Below, piece by piece: positions 27,001 through 42,000 of a stretch of 64,000 bases of DNA (positions are counted from its first letter, which is position 1; every line of letters starts with the position of its first letter). The DNA comes from Antedon bifida (lineage: Eukaryota; Echinodermata; Crinoidea; Comatulida; Antedonidae): the NCBI GenBank assembly GCA_963402885.1, contig OY727100.1:17391395-17455394 (forward strand). The letters are read 5' to 3'. The notes beneath the pieces were generated by a model. That model saw nothing but the letters and a program-made list of their open reading frames with translations, did not search any database and had not been told where the DNA came from. Both the position numbers and the translations under genes were made by a program.

Positions 27001-30000
27001 TACATATAACTAATTGTAGATACTACTAAACTTTGTAGTGGAGCTGTAGCTTGGTGATTAACATACTTGCCTTCCAATCCCAAGATCCAGGGTTCAATCC
27101 TAACCTAGTGCCAGGGTTGTAACTCACAACTATTTCAACTCCTTAAGCCTCAAATGAGTTTATAAGCACAATAAATTAAAATAGTTTATCAATCCTGCAA
27201 TTGGCAAGTTACTCGCTGTTGGATGCATTTGAAAAAAAAAGTAAAATCTACAAAAATCTGTGATACACTGTAAAATACTGCACAAATTTGAAATTAGCAT
27301 TCAGATTACTGTGGTAAAAACAAATGCATCATTGCTTTGAGATAGTTTACTACAATCTTATTCAGAGTTTAAAATAAAATTTGTATTTTATTGTACCTAT
27401 TTGGCACTGGCCACCAGATGTATTGTTAGGCTCAGGTTCGTAAGCACCAGAGATACAATACCAGCCAGGGTTGCAGTTCCCAGTAGGATAGTCTCCAGCT
27501 CCTTCACAATACATTCCAGGGAGGCAGGTTATGCATGAACTGAGATTATGTCCACCTGTACAAGAAAAATATAAGCACTAGTTAGATTGTAAGTTATTAA
27601 TATACAGTAGCTCAGAAGCTGGTGGCTCCATATGAAGCTCATGTTTCATAGAAAACAGTGGGAAAACAAATGTTCAGCACTTTGAATAACCATTACATGA
27701 GTTAGTTTATTCCAATGCTCGCAAAGAGTATTTTCACATATGAACCTGCACCACACATAACTGCATTATTTCCCTCTAAGAATAACAATAGAAAAGCATT
27801 ACAGTCCAGAATACACTAATGAATGAATAGCAGTTTTCCAGGATATGATGTACTAACAAAAATGTTATTATACCTACCTGTAAGATTGTTGAATGTACCC
27901 TTAGGACAGGGAAATTGTATGTCATATTCAGTACCATTAGGACAATAATAGCCTGGTGGACAGATTGTGTTTCTACAAAAAACACAAACAAAAAAACACA
28001 TTAACACAATGCTAGTTCTGACAAATATATTCCTGGTTTGTAACTTTATTTAAACATTGCTTTTGCACACGTTCTTAATTTTGTATCCTGTTTCGTTTTT
28101 TAATGGTTTTATTGAATGGTGAAAATATTGTCATAAGCTTGGCTGTTCTATATAACTCAGCTCCATCTCAATAATTAATAGAACAGTCAATATTTCAACT
28201 CATGCAATGTTCTCCACATTCAATTTAATTATTTGTATACTATCGAATGTCTAATTCGATGATTTAAATTAATCTTTATCCAAATGTTTCCACCAACATT
28301 ACTTACGAATAAGTAGTAGAGTTAGCCAGGCAGTAGTAGCCAGCTGGACACTCATTGCAGTCTGCTTTTCCTTCAAGGTCTTGGTATGTTCCAGCAGGGC
28401 AACCTGTAGGCAGTTCTGAACCTTGTACACAGAAGTGACCAGTAGGACAGACACCACCATATCCAGTGTGAGCGCCTAATTGTCAATTAAACAAATGTTA
28501 AAAAATCAATAATGTAACAAACTGATTCTAATTCAATTAATAAAATTGGCGTCCATGTGGTCGTTTGTCATTACACTTGGCTAAAATTTTAAATAATTAA
28601 TGTTCCTTAACATACTTTAAATTTAATTTAATAATTTGCACTATACTTTGTTTCAGCTGTACTATTGTTTGATTGTGATTTGTGAAAATACACAAAACAA
28701 TAAACAAAAGAAAATTATCACATTTAAACAAAAATAAAAAGGCCTACATAACTCTGGTAAAAGAATAATAACACCACGTAGACTATGTCTTTACATATGT
28801 CAGCAAACACTAATGACAACCCCTTTATGTTTCTGCTTAAAAAAAGTGATGTTCTGTCTTGTCATGCATTTCTCTCTTTGCCATAAGTGACTCTACTAAC
28901 CTTCATATGAACAGGAGTCATTTTCAAATGCAGTTGGGTTTGGTCTATCAACTCGCGAGGTACAGAAATACCCTGGATCACATTCATCAGTTGGACTTGT
29001 CAGGTTGGTTCCCTGGCAGTAGTAACCACCTATAACAAAATGGAATAATTCAATTATCACTGTATTTTATTTTTTATAACATTATTTTTAATTAAAAGTT
29101 AAATTAATGGTACATGCCAAGCTGTTATAGTTAAAATATTAATAGCTATTAATAAAAATACATTATTAAAACAAAAATCCAATGGAACTGTTGATTAATT
29201 GACTAGAATTGGCAGACAAATGCTACAAAATGACAATAAATTCATATCAACAAGCATAAATTAAGCAATTAAAAACATTCAATTACAACACATTTGTCAT
29301 ACCATCACAATTGGTACATCCTTCTTCATCTTCCAGACCAAGACGATCACCATATGTTCCTCGTGGGCAAGCAGTCCAGTTACGGCCAGTGCCTGCTGGA
29401 CAGTAGTAGCCATTTGGACACAGTCTGAATCCACTGCTTGAATTACCTATTAAAAAAATAAAAATAATTAAGTTTTAATGTAATATTCGTATATTTTCTA
29501 ATACATACCTCTTGGGAAGATGCAGGAAAATATAAAGTTAATGTTAATTGCTATATCATTCTACTGACCTTCAATTACTTCTTCTGGTACACAGTAAAAG
29601 CCAGCAGGGCATTCCAAACACTCAGCTTGCTGGCTTAAATTAGTATAGGTCCCTGGATCACAAGGTATTGGTAGAGGACTGCCCTGGGGACAGTGTAGAC
29701 CAATAGCGCATGGGTAGTCAGCTGGATTTGACACATGCTGACCTTCAGGGCAGTAGAATCCAGGGTCACACTCTCCTGATGGTTCAAATAAACCTGAAGA
29801 AAGAAAAGGGATGCAGAATTTATACATAGTTCTTTGCTTGATTAATTAAAATGATAACAAGGAGCATAAAGAAATCCTTCGGACGGGACGTACAGCTGTT
29901 GGCTCTGTGTACATATAGTTCATGTTGAAAAAGTTGATACACTATTCGAAAAGCTGACCGAATTTCCGCAGTTTACAGTTAAGCTTATAAATAAATAAGT

Positions 30001-33000
30001 AAAAGTTAGTCAATAAATTTCTTACCAGTATCATTACAATATGTACCCTCATCACAAAGTTCACATTGGCTGACATTGTATCGGTTCATTGTGTTAGAGT
30101 ATGTGCCCGAAGGGCAAGGTTCAGGTGCACCAGAGCCTAGCCCACAGTAATGGCCGACAGGACATGATATGTTCCTAGGATCTAAGGAACCCTGTATACA
30201 ATAGTATCTATTGAAAAATAATAAACGATAATTAGATTTAGATATTTTTACATTTTATAGAAGATAAACATAAATGTAATTCAGTCCAATGTGTACAGTA
30301 TGTGATCCCTAAACTATCCATTTTATTGTTTTTTTTAAAGCTTACCCTGGGTCACAGAGCCCACTAGTATTGGTCATTCCAACCTCTGCACAGTAATGTC
30401 CAGCTGTACACGGGACACAGTGATCTTCTTCCCAACGTCCAGTCTCATCGCTGTATGAACCCTTTGGACATGGGACTGGATTGTCTGTACCTTCTGGACA
30501 GTAGTAGCCTGGTGGACATGTGTTAGCATCCACTCCTGTAATAAGGAAACATCATTAGGTCAAAATATTATCAAGTTGTAGCTTTTCAATTACAAAAACT
30601 ATTTGTATCGGTATTCAATTTCAATCATAAATGTATTTTTGTACTGTAATTACCTTGGTCTGGTGTTGAAATGTTAGCATATTGTTTGCAGTAGTAGCCA
30701 GGGCTACATAGTTCCATAGGAGAAACCATGCCTGGAGTGGGACAGTAGTACCCTCCACTGCATGGACTACACAAGTCCATACTGCTTAGGCCTAAAAAAT
30801 AAATTTTATTTTTATTCTTAATGATAAATTCTTGTATTTGAATTCGTGAATATCGGTTAAAAAGGTTAACTTGCATATACCTAAAACATCAAAATGATAG
30901 ATTGTCATACAATTTACTTAATAATTTCTTTGCAATCTATAAATATAATGTAGAATAAACATACTTTATATTGTTTAAATAAAGTCAAATAAATTTTACC
31001 TGTTAAATTGTTGAATGTACCAATAGGGCAAGGAAATTCATTTCCAAACTGTGTGCCAGCAGGACAGTAGTATCCCATTGGGCAGTGTGTTGTATCGTTG
31101 TTAAGGACAACCCAAGTCATGGTGTTATCACAGAAGTATCCAGATGGACATATCTTGCATGAACTTTGACCTTCTTCATCTTGGTAGGTTCCGTTCTCAC
31201 AGCGAACTGGGTCATCAGATCCAATCTCGCAGTAGTGACCAATTGGACATCTGTAAATAGAGTTACGATAATGAAAAATATACTTAAAAAAATGTCAATA
31301 CTTTTTTATAGAATGTAGGAAACTTTGCATTAGTGAGAGAAATATAAGCAATATTAACACTTTAATTAGAACAATCATGACATCAATGTTTCTATATAAT
31401 TTGCTTGGTTAACAAAAATAATCCTTACATGTATTCAGGTGGACTAGCTTGACTTTGTCCAGGTGGGCAATAATATCCAGCAGCGCAGTCTCCAATAGGA
31501 AGCTCTCGTCCGACACCCGGACAGTAACTACCTGCTGTGCAGTTTATACAGTCAGAGAGAGCGCTGTTCTGTTCCGAATCCAGAAAGTAACCTGAAGGGC
31601 ACGGGACCTTATCTGGTATTCCCTCTGGACAATAGTGACCAACTGGACAAATAGCACCAGTGATGTTGTCATTGGGGGTTGCTGTTTGAGCTTGAAGCAG
31701 ACAATAATAACCTACAAATGAAAAAAATAAGTACAAATGACTTAAAAAATATAATAGCATATTTAAAGGCAGTGAGTGGTATTAATAAATCAGGGTAGTC
31801 ATCTTATAGCATCTACAGATATTTTATGTTATGTTAGAGAGTTATGAGGAAATTATTAATGATTGCTCTTTTACCTTCTGTGCAGTTCCCAGATGGCGCA
31901 TTAAGCCCAGATACTAAACAGAACATTCCTGGATCACAAGGGGTCATATCATATGACCCCTCAGGACAGTAGTACCCAGACTGACATTCTCCACCAAATA
32001 TTGTTGTCATTGATGAATTTGAACTTCCACTGCAGTACCAGCCTGGTGCACAGAGAGCTGTTGGATCTTCTAAGCCATCCACCTCACAGTAGTATCCTCC
32101 AGGGCAAGGAATACAGTCATTCATGTTACGCGCTTTTGTAAAGTTGTAATAAGTGCCTTCAGGGCATGGGAACGCAAATTCTGAATCAGTTCCAGGTGGA
32201 CAGTAATGGCCAGGTGGACATGGCTTGTCATAATAGATAACAGATCCTATAATAAAAAAACACCTCAGTGTTAGATTTCATTTATACTGTATGATATGTG
32301 TTATGTTTGTATGCACAGCACCAAGTAAATTTCAAGCCTTTTTTCACCATTATTGGGGATATATATATGTAAAAAGTATTGTTCGGAATAGAAAATGTTG
32401 ATTCTTTTCCCACCCTGGGTACAAACATATCTGCAACTGCAGTTGAATATGGGGGAACTTATGTGTCTAATGTTTGTTCGATTGTTAGGAGGAGCAAGGT
32501 GGTGTTACACTTTTAAAGAACCACATAAGATAGCTTAGCTAGCTAGCTATGAATTACCTTCCAAGCAATAATATTGTTCAGGGCATTCCAGACATTCAGC
32601 AAATCCTGTAGTATTTGCATATGTTCCTGCAACACATGGAATTGGTCGCTCACTTCCCTCTGGACAGTAGTGGCCTTCTGGACAAATGCTTCCAACTCCG
32701 GTTTGTCCATCAAGGAATTGACAAGTTCCATTTTCGAAGGTAACATTGTATTCTCCAAGAGGTGTGGCAACATCAACACCATATTCACAATAATAACCTA
32801 TAAAAGCAATAAAACAAACGTTAATGTTATAGAGTATCGAGTCCTTGGTAAGCACCCATAACATGAGTTATGGGTATTGGCAAAAACAATCTTCTTGTTT
32901 TGGCGAAAAGAAAGACTTTCGAAATTTGTTGTTGCATCGGAAAGGACATACGCATGACAGTGAAGTTAGAGATGGCATACTGACACAGATTTACTACTAA

Positions 33001-36000
33001 TGTGGATAAAGATTACCCTACACTGTACATTAAAAAGTTTAATCTAATAAATTACACATCAGTACCTTCTGCACATTTTTTAGTCACTATTGTTCCAGCC
33101 ATCTCATCACAGTAGTAACCTCCTGGGCAGAGTTGGCATTGTTCTTCTTCTGCTAGGCCAGTCTCATTGTTAAATGTACCTCGAGGACAGGGTTGCCAGT
33201 CAAAGCCGGTACCTGCTGGGCAGTAATAACCCTCTGGGCATTCATCCACCAGGTTGCCCAGTATACAATACCTAAAGGATGCAATTATGATATGTATGTT
33301 CATGTTAAGCTCTATCCACACTATCAAACTTTAAGTGACAAAAAAATGTACCAATATATGGACACGATGACTTTGACTCCCATATTTGGGCACAATATGG
33401 GCTTTTTTAAAAACTAGTTTAGTGTATATTTTTAGTCAATGAGAGTAACACATACTATTAAAAACATCAAAATAGGTTCTAATTGACAGCACAGGTATTT
33501 TTTATTATTAGACAGTAGGAGGAATCTTACCATCCTTCTGGACAAACAAAGCACTCAGACGCATGGGTTTGATTCATGTAGGTGCCATTAGCACATGGTA
33601 GTGGCTCACTGGAGTTTAGTGGACAGTAGTGGCCGATGGTACAAGCATATTCAGCTGGCCTTGAGAAATTCTGACCACCTGGGCAGTAATAGCCAGGTTC
33701 ACATGGTCCTGCAGGAGCTGTCATACCTACAAATATAATGTAGACAAAACATGTTAAAGAAACATATTTTTCATTAATTTAAGCCCATCTAAAGCATTTT
33801 TGTGTGAGAACCTCAGATTTTGGATCTTATTTTAGATGCATCTATGAAGCAAATTCTCGGCCAGTAGAATCAGAAGCTTAGTGTATCAGTTACAATTGCT
33901 ACGAAGAAGAGTTGTGAGAGCTTAAACCCACTGAAGATACACAATGTTTTATGTTCTACTTCATTATTTTACAGTTTTGATTGTCAATAGCAATGAAAAA
34001 TCAATACTAATAAACACCACTCAATATTATACATAACACAGTAGTACTACACACACCTGTTTTAGATGCAATTAATGTACTTTAGCACTCTAAAGAGAAA
34101 TAATAGAAGGTTCACTTATATTTAGGGCTGAAAGTTGATTTAGGGGTTATTTTGATGAGACTATGATGATGAGTACATTAGCTCTATGTTTAAGTGCATG
34201 TAGTACTATTTATCTATAGTGTTGTATGGTGTAAAGAAGGACCGGCAAAAAAATAACTGAATTGCCAGTTTGTATTTTGTGAAACACCAAAGCATACCTT
34301 GCATATCACAATAGCTGCCAGCAGTACACAATATACATTCAGATTCATTCTCAAATCGTTCATATGGGCTGAATGTTCCTTCAGGGCAAGCTATGGGTAA
34401 GTCTGATCCCTCAGGGCAATAGTTTCCTGGGGTGCATACTTCCATAGTGCGAGAATCAGATCCAGTGGGACAGTAGTAGCCAGCACTGCAAAGGCCTGAA
34501 AAATATAACAAAATATAATGTTCACATAAATAACAATAATATTAGCATTTTTCCTCTCTTAAACAATGTTTATGTTACAGCAGTTTATGGAGCCTGCTGT
34601 TTATATCAGGTTCATGATGACAACATAATCCATTTGGAATGAACAAACAAGTAAAGGATGCCTTCAAAAATTGACATACTAATAAAAATGAAATAACAGA
34701 ATAGACTTGTATACTGTACTCACCTTCAGATGACAGTAAACCAAGGCTTTCACAGTACCAGCCAGCCAGACACAATGTACAGTCGGTAGAATTTTGTAGA
34801 CCTTCAGAGGCACCAAAACGGCCTGGTGGACAATGTGTAGGCTCTGCTGTACCCAGTTTGCAATATGATCCTAGAAAATGTTAGAAGATGTTTAGCTCAA
34901 TTTTTAATTACTTTAAATGTAAATACTAATTTCTTCTTTTACTAGGGTAATTCTTTTGTTTTACCATTGTAAATGATTTTGTTATTTGTGTCAATGTATA
35001 TTATGAAAGAAGTGCATATTCAATTTTGATATCTATATAAAGATATTAAAAACATACCTTGAGGACAAACATCAGCATCATATCCAAGATTAGGCGTGGA
35101 TGTATTAGCATACTGGCGGCAATAAAACCCAGGTTCACAAAGAGCTGCAGGTGTAGTTTGTCCAACTTCCTCGCAGTAATAGCCACCAGTGCATGGAGTA
35201 CAGTCATTAACATCATCATAACCAGTATCATTACCATATGTACCAGATGGACATGGGTACTGGTCAGCACGCTTTGTGCCGGACAGGCAGTAGTAGCCAG
35301 CTGGACAGGTGATTGTATCGTTGATGACTACTACACCCAATGAACTAAAAATTAAATGTTAACAAACAATAGTACCATAATTAAAGAAACCTGTTTTTCA
35401 TTAAGTTTTTAATGTTATTGCTTCTGTAATAAACGTAAATCCAGTGTTTCGGTGATGAAGTCACTCAATCAAATGAAGAACTTACTTGTCACAATAGTAG
35501 CCTGCCGGGCAAGTGTCACAGTCCCACTGACCAGAGTCAGGCTGGTAGGTTCCACTTGGACATAAGAATGGATCAAATGTGTGTTCTGGACAGAAATGAC
35601 CAATTGGACACTGGAATGCTTGGAAATCACTTTGACCACGAGGACAGTAGTAACCTCTGCTACAATTACCTGAAGATTTAATAGAATATTTGTATATTTC
35701 AAGAAATAATTTTAGATCTTTTAAACCTCACAAATAACATTGCTTATACATTATTATGCTTTTAACTTTTAAGAACAGGGTCATGTTTGTGCATTTGGGG
35801 AAGTTGGGAGGTGCTTCTCGCACTCTGTTCTTCTATTCCAGTTTTGGTGTTTTCTAAAGCTCTGTCTACACTATCAAACTAGTTTGACAAAAAAGTGTGA
35901 TGTGTCCAAATATGGTAGTGATATTCCCAAACATGGTAGTGCTACGACATCATCATGTCCATATATGGGCACATCACATTTTTTTTGTCACATAAAGTTT

Positions 36001-39000
36001 GATAATGTAGACAAGGCTTTAGCCCAGACGGCCAATGACATCAATGCATAGGTCTTAGGTAGTCACAAATTGAAAGCCTGCTTCTATTTAGGAAGGATGA
36101 TATATGTTTACCTGATGGAGAAGTCAGGTTATAAGCTCCACAATATTCGCCATCCAGGCATTCTGTACAATCGGTTATATTCTCATTCCTAACAGCATCA
36201 CTAAACGTTCCCGGTGGACATCCACTAGGATAGGCAGATCCTTCCTCGCAGTAGTAGCCAGCAGGACATTCATCCCCTTCTGTACCGTCAGTTGGCGTAG
36301 GTGTAGTTGAGGTTAGGATACAGTAGAAGCCAGGGGCACAGAGGTTTGTGGGTGTGTCTAGTCCTGAAATTTGACAGAAAGTGCCACCATCGCATGGGGT
36401 TGGATTTCCACTACCTGAAAACACATAACATGGTTTAATTTTAATACTTTTAATAATAATAATTTTCTTGAGGGTCAATAACAAGAATATAACATGGATT
36501 AAATGTTGCCTTAGTTCTACATACATTGTGAGGATGAAAGAAATGTGATTGCAGTAAATATCCAGCTTAAAATGAATTTATTGCTAAATTAGACCATAGG
36601 ATGTGTTAGACCATGATGTGAACAAAAATGAGTTAATTTGGTTACTGAAATGTAGAGATGTTCATGGCGGATGTAGTTTCAACTATAGATAGTATAAAGT
36701 CATACCTCTAGGGCAATAGTAGCCTGGCTGGCATTCCCCACCATGAATAGTATCATTACGCATCGTTGCACTTCCCTCACAGTACCACCCAGCATCACAT
36801 TCATCTGTATAGTTGCTGTTGCCAGATCCCTCACAGTATTTTCCAGGTGGGCAGGATTCACAATCAGCATCGGAGAGTCCATTGGTATGGGAATTGAATG
36901 TGCCAGGTGGACATGGAAACTCTGTTGAATATCTTGTGCCATTAGGACAATAGTGACCTACCAAAGAAAACAATGGCTTATTTAACAAAAGAAATCTTAA
37001 TTTAAAAGTTTTACAATATCTTAACGCAGTACTTTAAGAGAATTTTCGATAATTATAATTGATAGTCCTTAACTGTACAGTTATCTAGTGATTTAATGAT
37101 ACAAATTACAAAGTAAAAACCTTATTTCATTTCAGTATTTCTCCCAAATATTCCACTACTGTACATACCTGAAGGACAAGAGAAGTTTGTGAAGCCTGAA
37201 GACTCAATCTCACAGTAATAGCCTGCTGGACATTCAGTACACTCTGCTTGCTGTGTGATAGCTGCATAGGTACCTGCATCACAGGGTGTTGGAGTAACAG
37301 ATGCAGCTGGACAGTAGTGACCAACTGGACATACTCCACCAACACCTAAATATAAATACATATCATATACATAATAAATGAATTAGTAAACACCAACAGC
37401 AAATATATCACCAAGAACAAAATCCAGTATAATGCAAGAAAAGAAATACACATCATTATGTTAGAATTCAAAATATTTTTGTCAGTAATCTGTAAAAATA
37501 AATTCGCATTACCTGTATAAACACTTTGTTCTGGGCAAGTACAACTGGTGTCATTGAGAGTGACATTATCTGCTCCTGGGTTTGGTCGGTCCAGTCCTGA
37601 GGTACAGAAGAAGCCAGGATCGCACACATCAGTTGGTTCAATTAGATGTGTCCCCTGGCAGTACGTACCACCATCACATGATAGACACTGGGACTGTTCT
37701 GTCAAAAGGGTTGCATTACTGTAGGTGCCTGCAGGGCATGGTTGCCAATCTAGTCCAGTACCTGTAAACAAAATCAAACAGTAATATAATTATATAGGTA
37801 ACAGTTCAAATAAAGAAAACAATTTAAATTTATTAGTCAATGCAATTTCTTCTTTTTCCTTTATGAATCTTACTTGATTTCAGTGATGATAATTTGATAA
37901 AGATGAAAATGTTTAATTATAACTTCTCAATCATCATTTTAAATTACATATATACTTAATACTTTGCAAAAAGCCCATTGTAGAATTAGTCAAACTTACC
38001 AAAATCACAGAAATAGCCAGGAGGACAAGGCAACGCTGCCAGGCTAGCATTCTCAGGCACGACTGGGGTGCAATAATAGCCTGCAGGGCAGATTTCACAC
38101 TCGGATGCACCTGTGTAGTTCGTGAATGATCCGCTAGGACATGGCTGGTATATCTCACTTCCGTTAGGGCAATGCATTCCTGCAGGGCATCGATAGTCAG
38201 GTGGATTTGGAACTGCAATACCACTGGGGCAGTAATAGCCTCCCCAGCAAAGCTCTAATACTTCAGTCATTCCATTTGATGGGCAGAAATAACCACCTTA
38301 AATGTAAATATACATTATGCATATAATAAGATGATTTGTTCCATTGTTGTACAGTATTTTATTATTTATATACTTATTTTAATACTATTTTTTCCAAATG
38401 AATATATAATTTATTAGATATAGATAATACAAAGAAAAAAGTCTTGAACACAAACCTGTACAGTTGGTGCACTCAGACTTGGCTGTCAAACCATAAGAGT
38501 TGCTGAATGTTCCTGGGGGACACTCTACTGGAAGAGTTGAACCTTCTATACAGAAACTTCCAGGAGGACATTGGATGAACTGGTTGTTGTCTGCACCAGA
38601 ATCACAATAGAAACCTGTCAATTAATAGATATTTGATAAATGTATTTTCTTACAAAAACGTGTCTGCTAACATTCTAGTATGAATATATTTGCTTCAATT
38701 CAACGAGTAGAACCCCTTTAGAATCTATTATTAGCATTCCTCTGTTTCAGAAATCCTGCAATTTTAGTAAATGTGAATATGCACTTTATTTATTACATCT
38801 TATTACTGACCTTCTTGACACAATGGCCCAGTTTCATTCATGCCATAAGTCGGACAATAGTGACCACCAGTGCAATTTAAGCATTCTTCCACAGCTTCAC
38901 GTCTTGTGCTTGGGTTGTAAGTTCCTGGTTGACAGGCCTGTGGCTGAGAACTGCCCTCAATGCAATAGTGACCAACTGGACATTCATCAGCATCACTTCC

Positions 39001-42000
39001 AAACAATGGTGTTGATGAATTGGATCCAATTAAGCAGTAATATCCTGTAAAAAATAATTTACAATGTATGTACTTCTTGCAAACCTATGTATACATCTCA
39101 GTTAAAATTGTATTGTAATGGCCTTCTGTTGAGTTAGTAAATGTGGCGCAATTCAGATTATGCCACTTATATTTTTAATAAACCAGAATTGAATAGTTGA
39201 CTTTCAGTTAATTTATTTAATTGATTTCTAGCCCTGATTTCTAGCAACAGTCACTAGTCTACATTAAAATATAAGTTGTCTTACCTGGTCTACATAAACC
39301 TGTGGGCTGTGAGAGCCCCTCTGTCTCACAGTACATGCCATCTGAGCATGGCTGGCAGTCATTCTCCTCTGTTCTGTGTGTTAGATTGTTAAATGTCCCA
39401 CATGGACATGGAAACTCAATTGCATATTTTGTGTTTTGTGGGCAATAGAAGCCTGAAAAAGAATTATATAACCAAAACCAAGATAAATAACACTCTCAAA
39501 GAGCAGTGGCATAACGGCTATGATCGCTCACTGGCTAAACCCAGATGTCAAAGTTCTTTTGTGTGCAAATACATGCTTGTATGTACAAAGAACAGCTTTT
39601 AATATCCTACCCAAACAACAGGTCTCAACTGACGCCTTAAGTAATAACAAATGTAGAGGACGGTATATCAAAACATAAATTAGGGTTTGTTCAGGCTTAG
39701 TTATTTAATTATTCATAAATGTGTATCAACCCGGGTAAAAAGTCTGAATGGGCCCTTATACAAAATACGTACAATCGAAGATGTAACTCGTACTCACCTG
39801 TGGGACAATGTGATTCATTATACAGTACAACTGGTTCCATTACGTTATCACAATAGTAGCCCATTGGACAGTCCTTACACGTCCACTGGCCTACTTGATC
39901 TTGGTAAGTGCCTGAGTCACAACGAACAGGTTCTATGCTGCCTACGGGACAGAAATGACCTGCAGAATGCAAATGTTAAATAGAGTAAGCAAAAAGATAA
40001 TAACAATAACATTTCTGGAATCTATATATAGTAAAACTTAAGTATTGTATAAATACTTGGTATGTCTAAAAGCTAAACTATTAAAGTAAATATCATTTGA
40101 CCACCACAATGAATAACTAACCTTGTGTACAATTATATTCAGCTGGTGTAGCCTCGTCTTGCCCTTCTGGACAGTAATAACCCCTGGAACATTGGTCAGT
40201 AGGTAGAGGGTTCCCACTACCAGCACAGTACCAGCCAGGAGAACACAATAGGCAGTCCATTTCATCATCATTGTGAGTACTGTTCAGATAAGTGCCTGAC
40301 TGACATAGAGTTGGCGAGTCACTGTCTGATGGACAGAATGCACCCATTGGACAGTAGTTGCCTAGAAACAACAATAAACAAAGAATAAACATTTATTGAT
40401 CTACTGTTGTACCAGTGGATGATAGATACATTGTAAAATTGGAGTGTTTAGTGTTGTCAATTCCAGCAATAAACTCTGAAACTTGCATACAAAGTACAGG
40501 CATTGTTCTTGTAGTAGCTATACTAATAATTCATTCTCCACTTACTTAATAACACCTCTGTATTTTTTTATTTCCTTTTATTGCATCAAGTAAACAATGA
40601 TAATGTTGACATAACTATTCATAAAAATTGAACAAAGAAAAAATATACACAATATGTATGTAAAATGTATGTTATGACCTACCAGTAACATTGCCATCTT
40701 CAGGATTTGGCACCACTGCTTTAGAATAGCAATAAAAGCCAGCATCACATTCTCCAGAGATATTTGACAGCTTATTCACAGAACAATACTTTCCACCTGG
40801 GCAAGCTAAGGGGAACGTAGACCCTTCTGGACAGTAGAATCCAGCAGAGCACATGTCACCTGCAAATCCATCAGGGGTACTGGTGTTGGATCCCCCGCTG
40901 CAGTAGTAGCCTCCTTCACATAATCCTGTTGGCCACGAAAGACCCTCACTCGCACAATAAGAACCACCTACAATTAAATATTTTAATTCAATCCATCAAA
41001 AACTAAACAATGATTCAGTAGTCCAGATCAACTAATAAATAAACTGGCCAATTTTTCTACAAGAGCTGACAAGTAGTAAGATAATGGAATTCTTCAATGA
41101 CATTAATTTAAACATTTAGGATGATTACATAAACTATAGCTCAGTTGTAAAACAATGGTTTAGTTGAAAGTTAGACCAGGGAAGTAGGTTAGTGTAGGTA
41201 TGCATCAGATAAGGTTAAATATACATTATGTTTTGACATCAAAGATGTTTTGTTCGGTCATGTTTGTTATAGGATAGACATGTGATAGCTTAGGACAGAC
41301 ATGTGATAGCTTAGGACAAACATGTGATAGCTTAGAATAGACATGTGATAGCTTAGAATAGACATGTGATAGCTTAGGAAAGACATGTGATAGCTTAGGA
41401 CAGACATGTGATAGCTTGATAGCTTAAGATAGACATGTGATAACTTAGGATAGACATGTGATAGCTTAGGACAGACATGTGATAACTTAGGACAGACATG
41501 TGATAGCTTAAGATAGACATGTGACAACTTAGGAAAGCCATTCATTGGTTTGGGTTTGGAAAATTTAGACTAGCCTAATGGCTACTCTTCATACCAGCTT
41601 AAAAAAGCACCATCCTTACCTAAACATGGCACACAATCACTGATGTTACTGCTACCAGTGAGGTTATTGAATGTTCCTGGTGGACATGGGAACTGGGTTG
41701 ACCTTTCAGTTCCCTCTGGACAATAGTGACCGGATGGACATGGGTTGTCTGTATAGTTACTGGCTTGTACTTCACAATAAAATCCTTTAAAAAAAATAAA
41801 AATACATAAATTGAAATTCATAGGTAAAAATATTTATTTGTCTTATTAGAAGTCTATATTTTATTTATATATGTTTTACCTGGTTCACAAGGCAGACAAG
41901 CAGCCATGGCCACCAGAGGTGCATATGTACCAGCCACACATGAATCAGGATAGATACTCCCACTCACGCAGAAATGACCAATAGGACAGCGCCCTCCAAA

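Noticed and set aside
41271-41536. CRISPR-like array
   Set aside because: Direct head-to-tail monomers without unique spacers in a eukaryotic intron. It is a minisatellite.
41267-41545. 92-codon minus-strand open frame with SYHMSIL-like repeats
   Set aside because: It is the translation of the 21-bp minisatellite in an intron.
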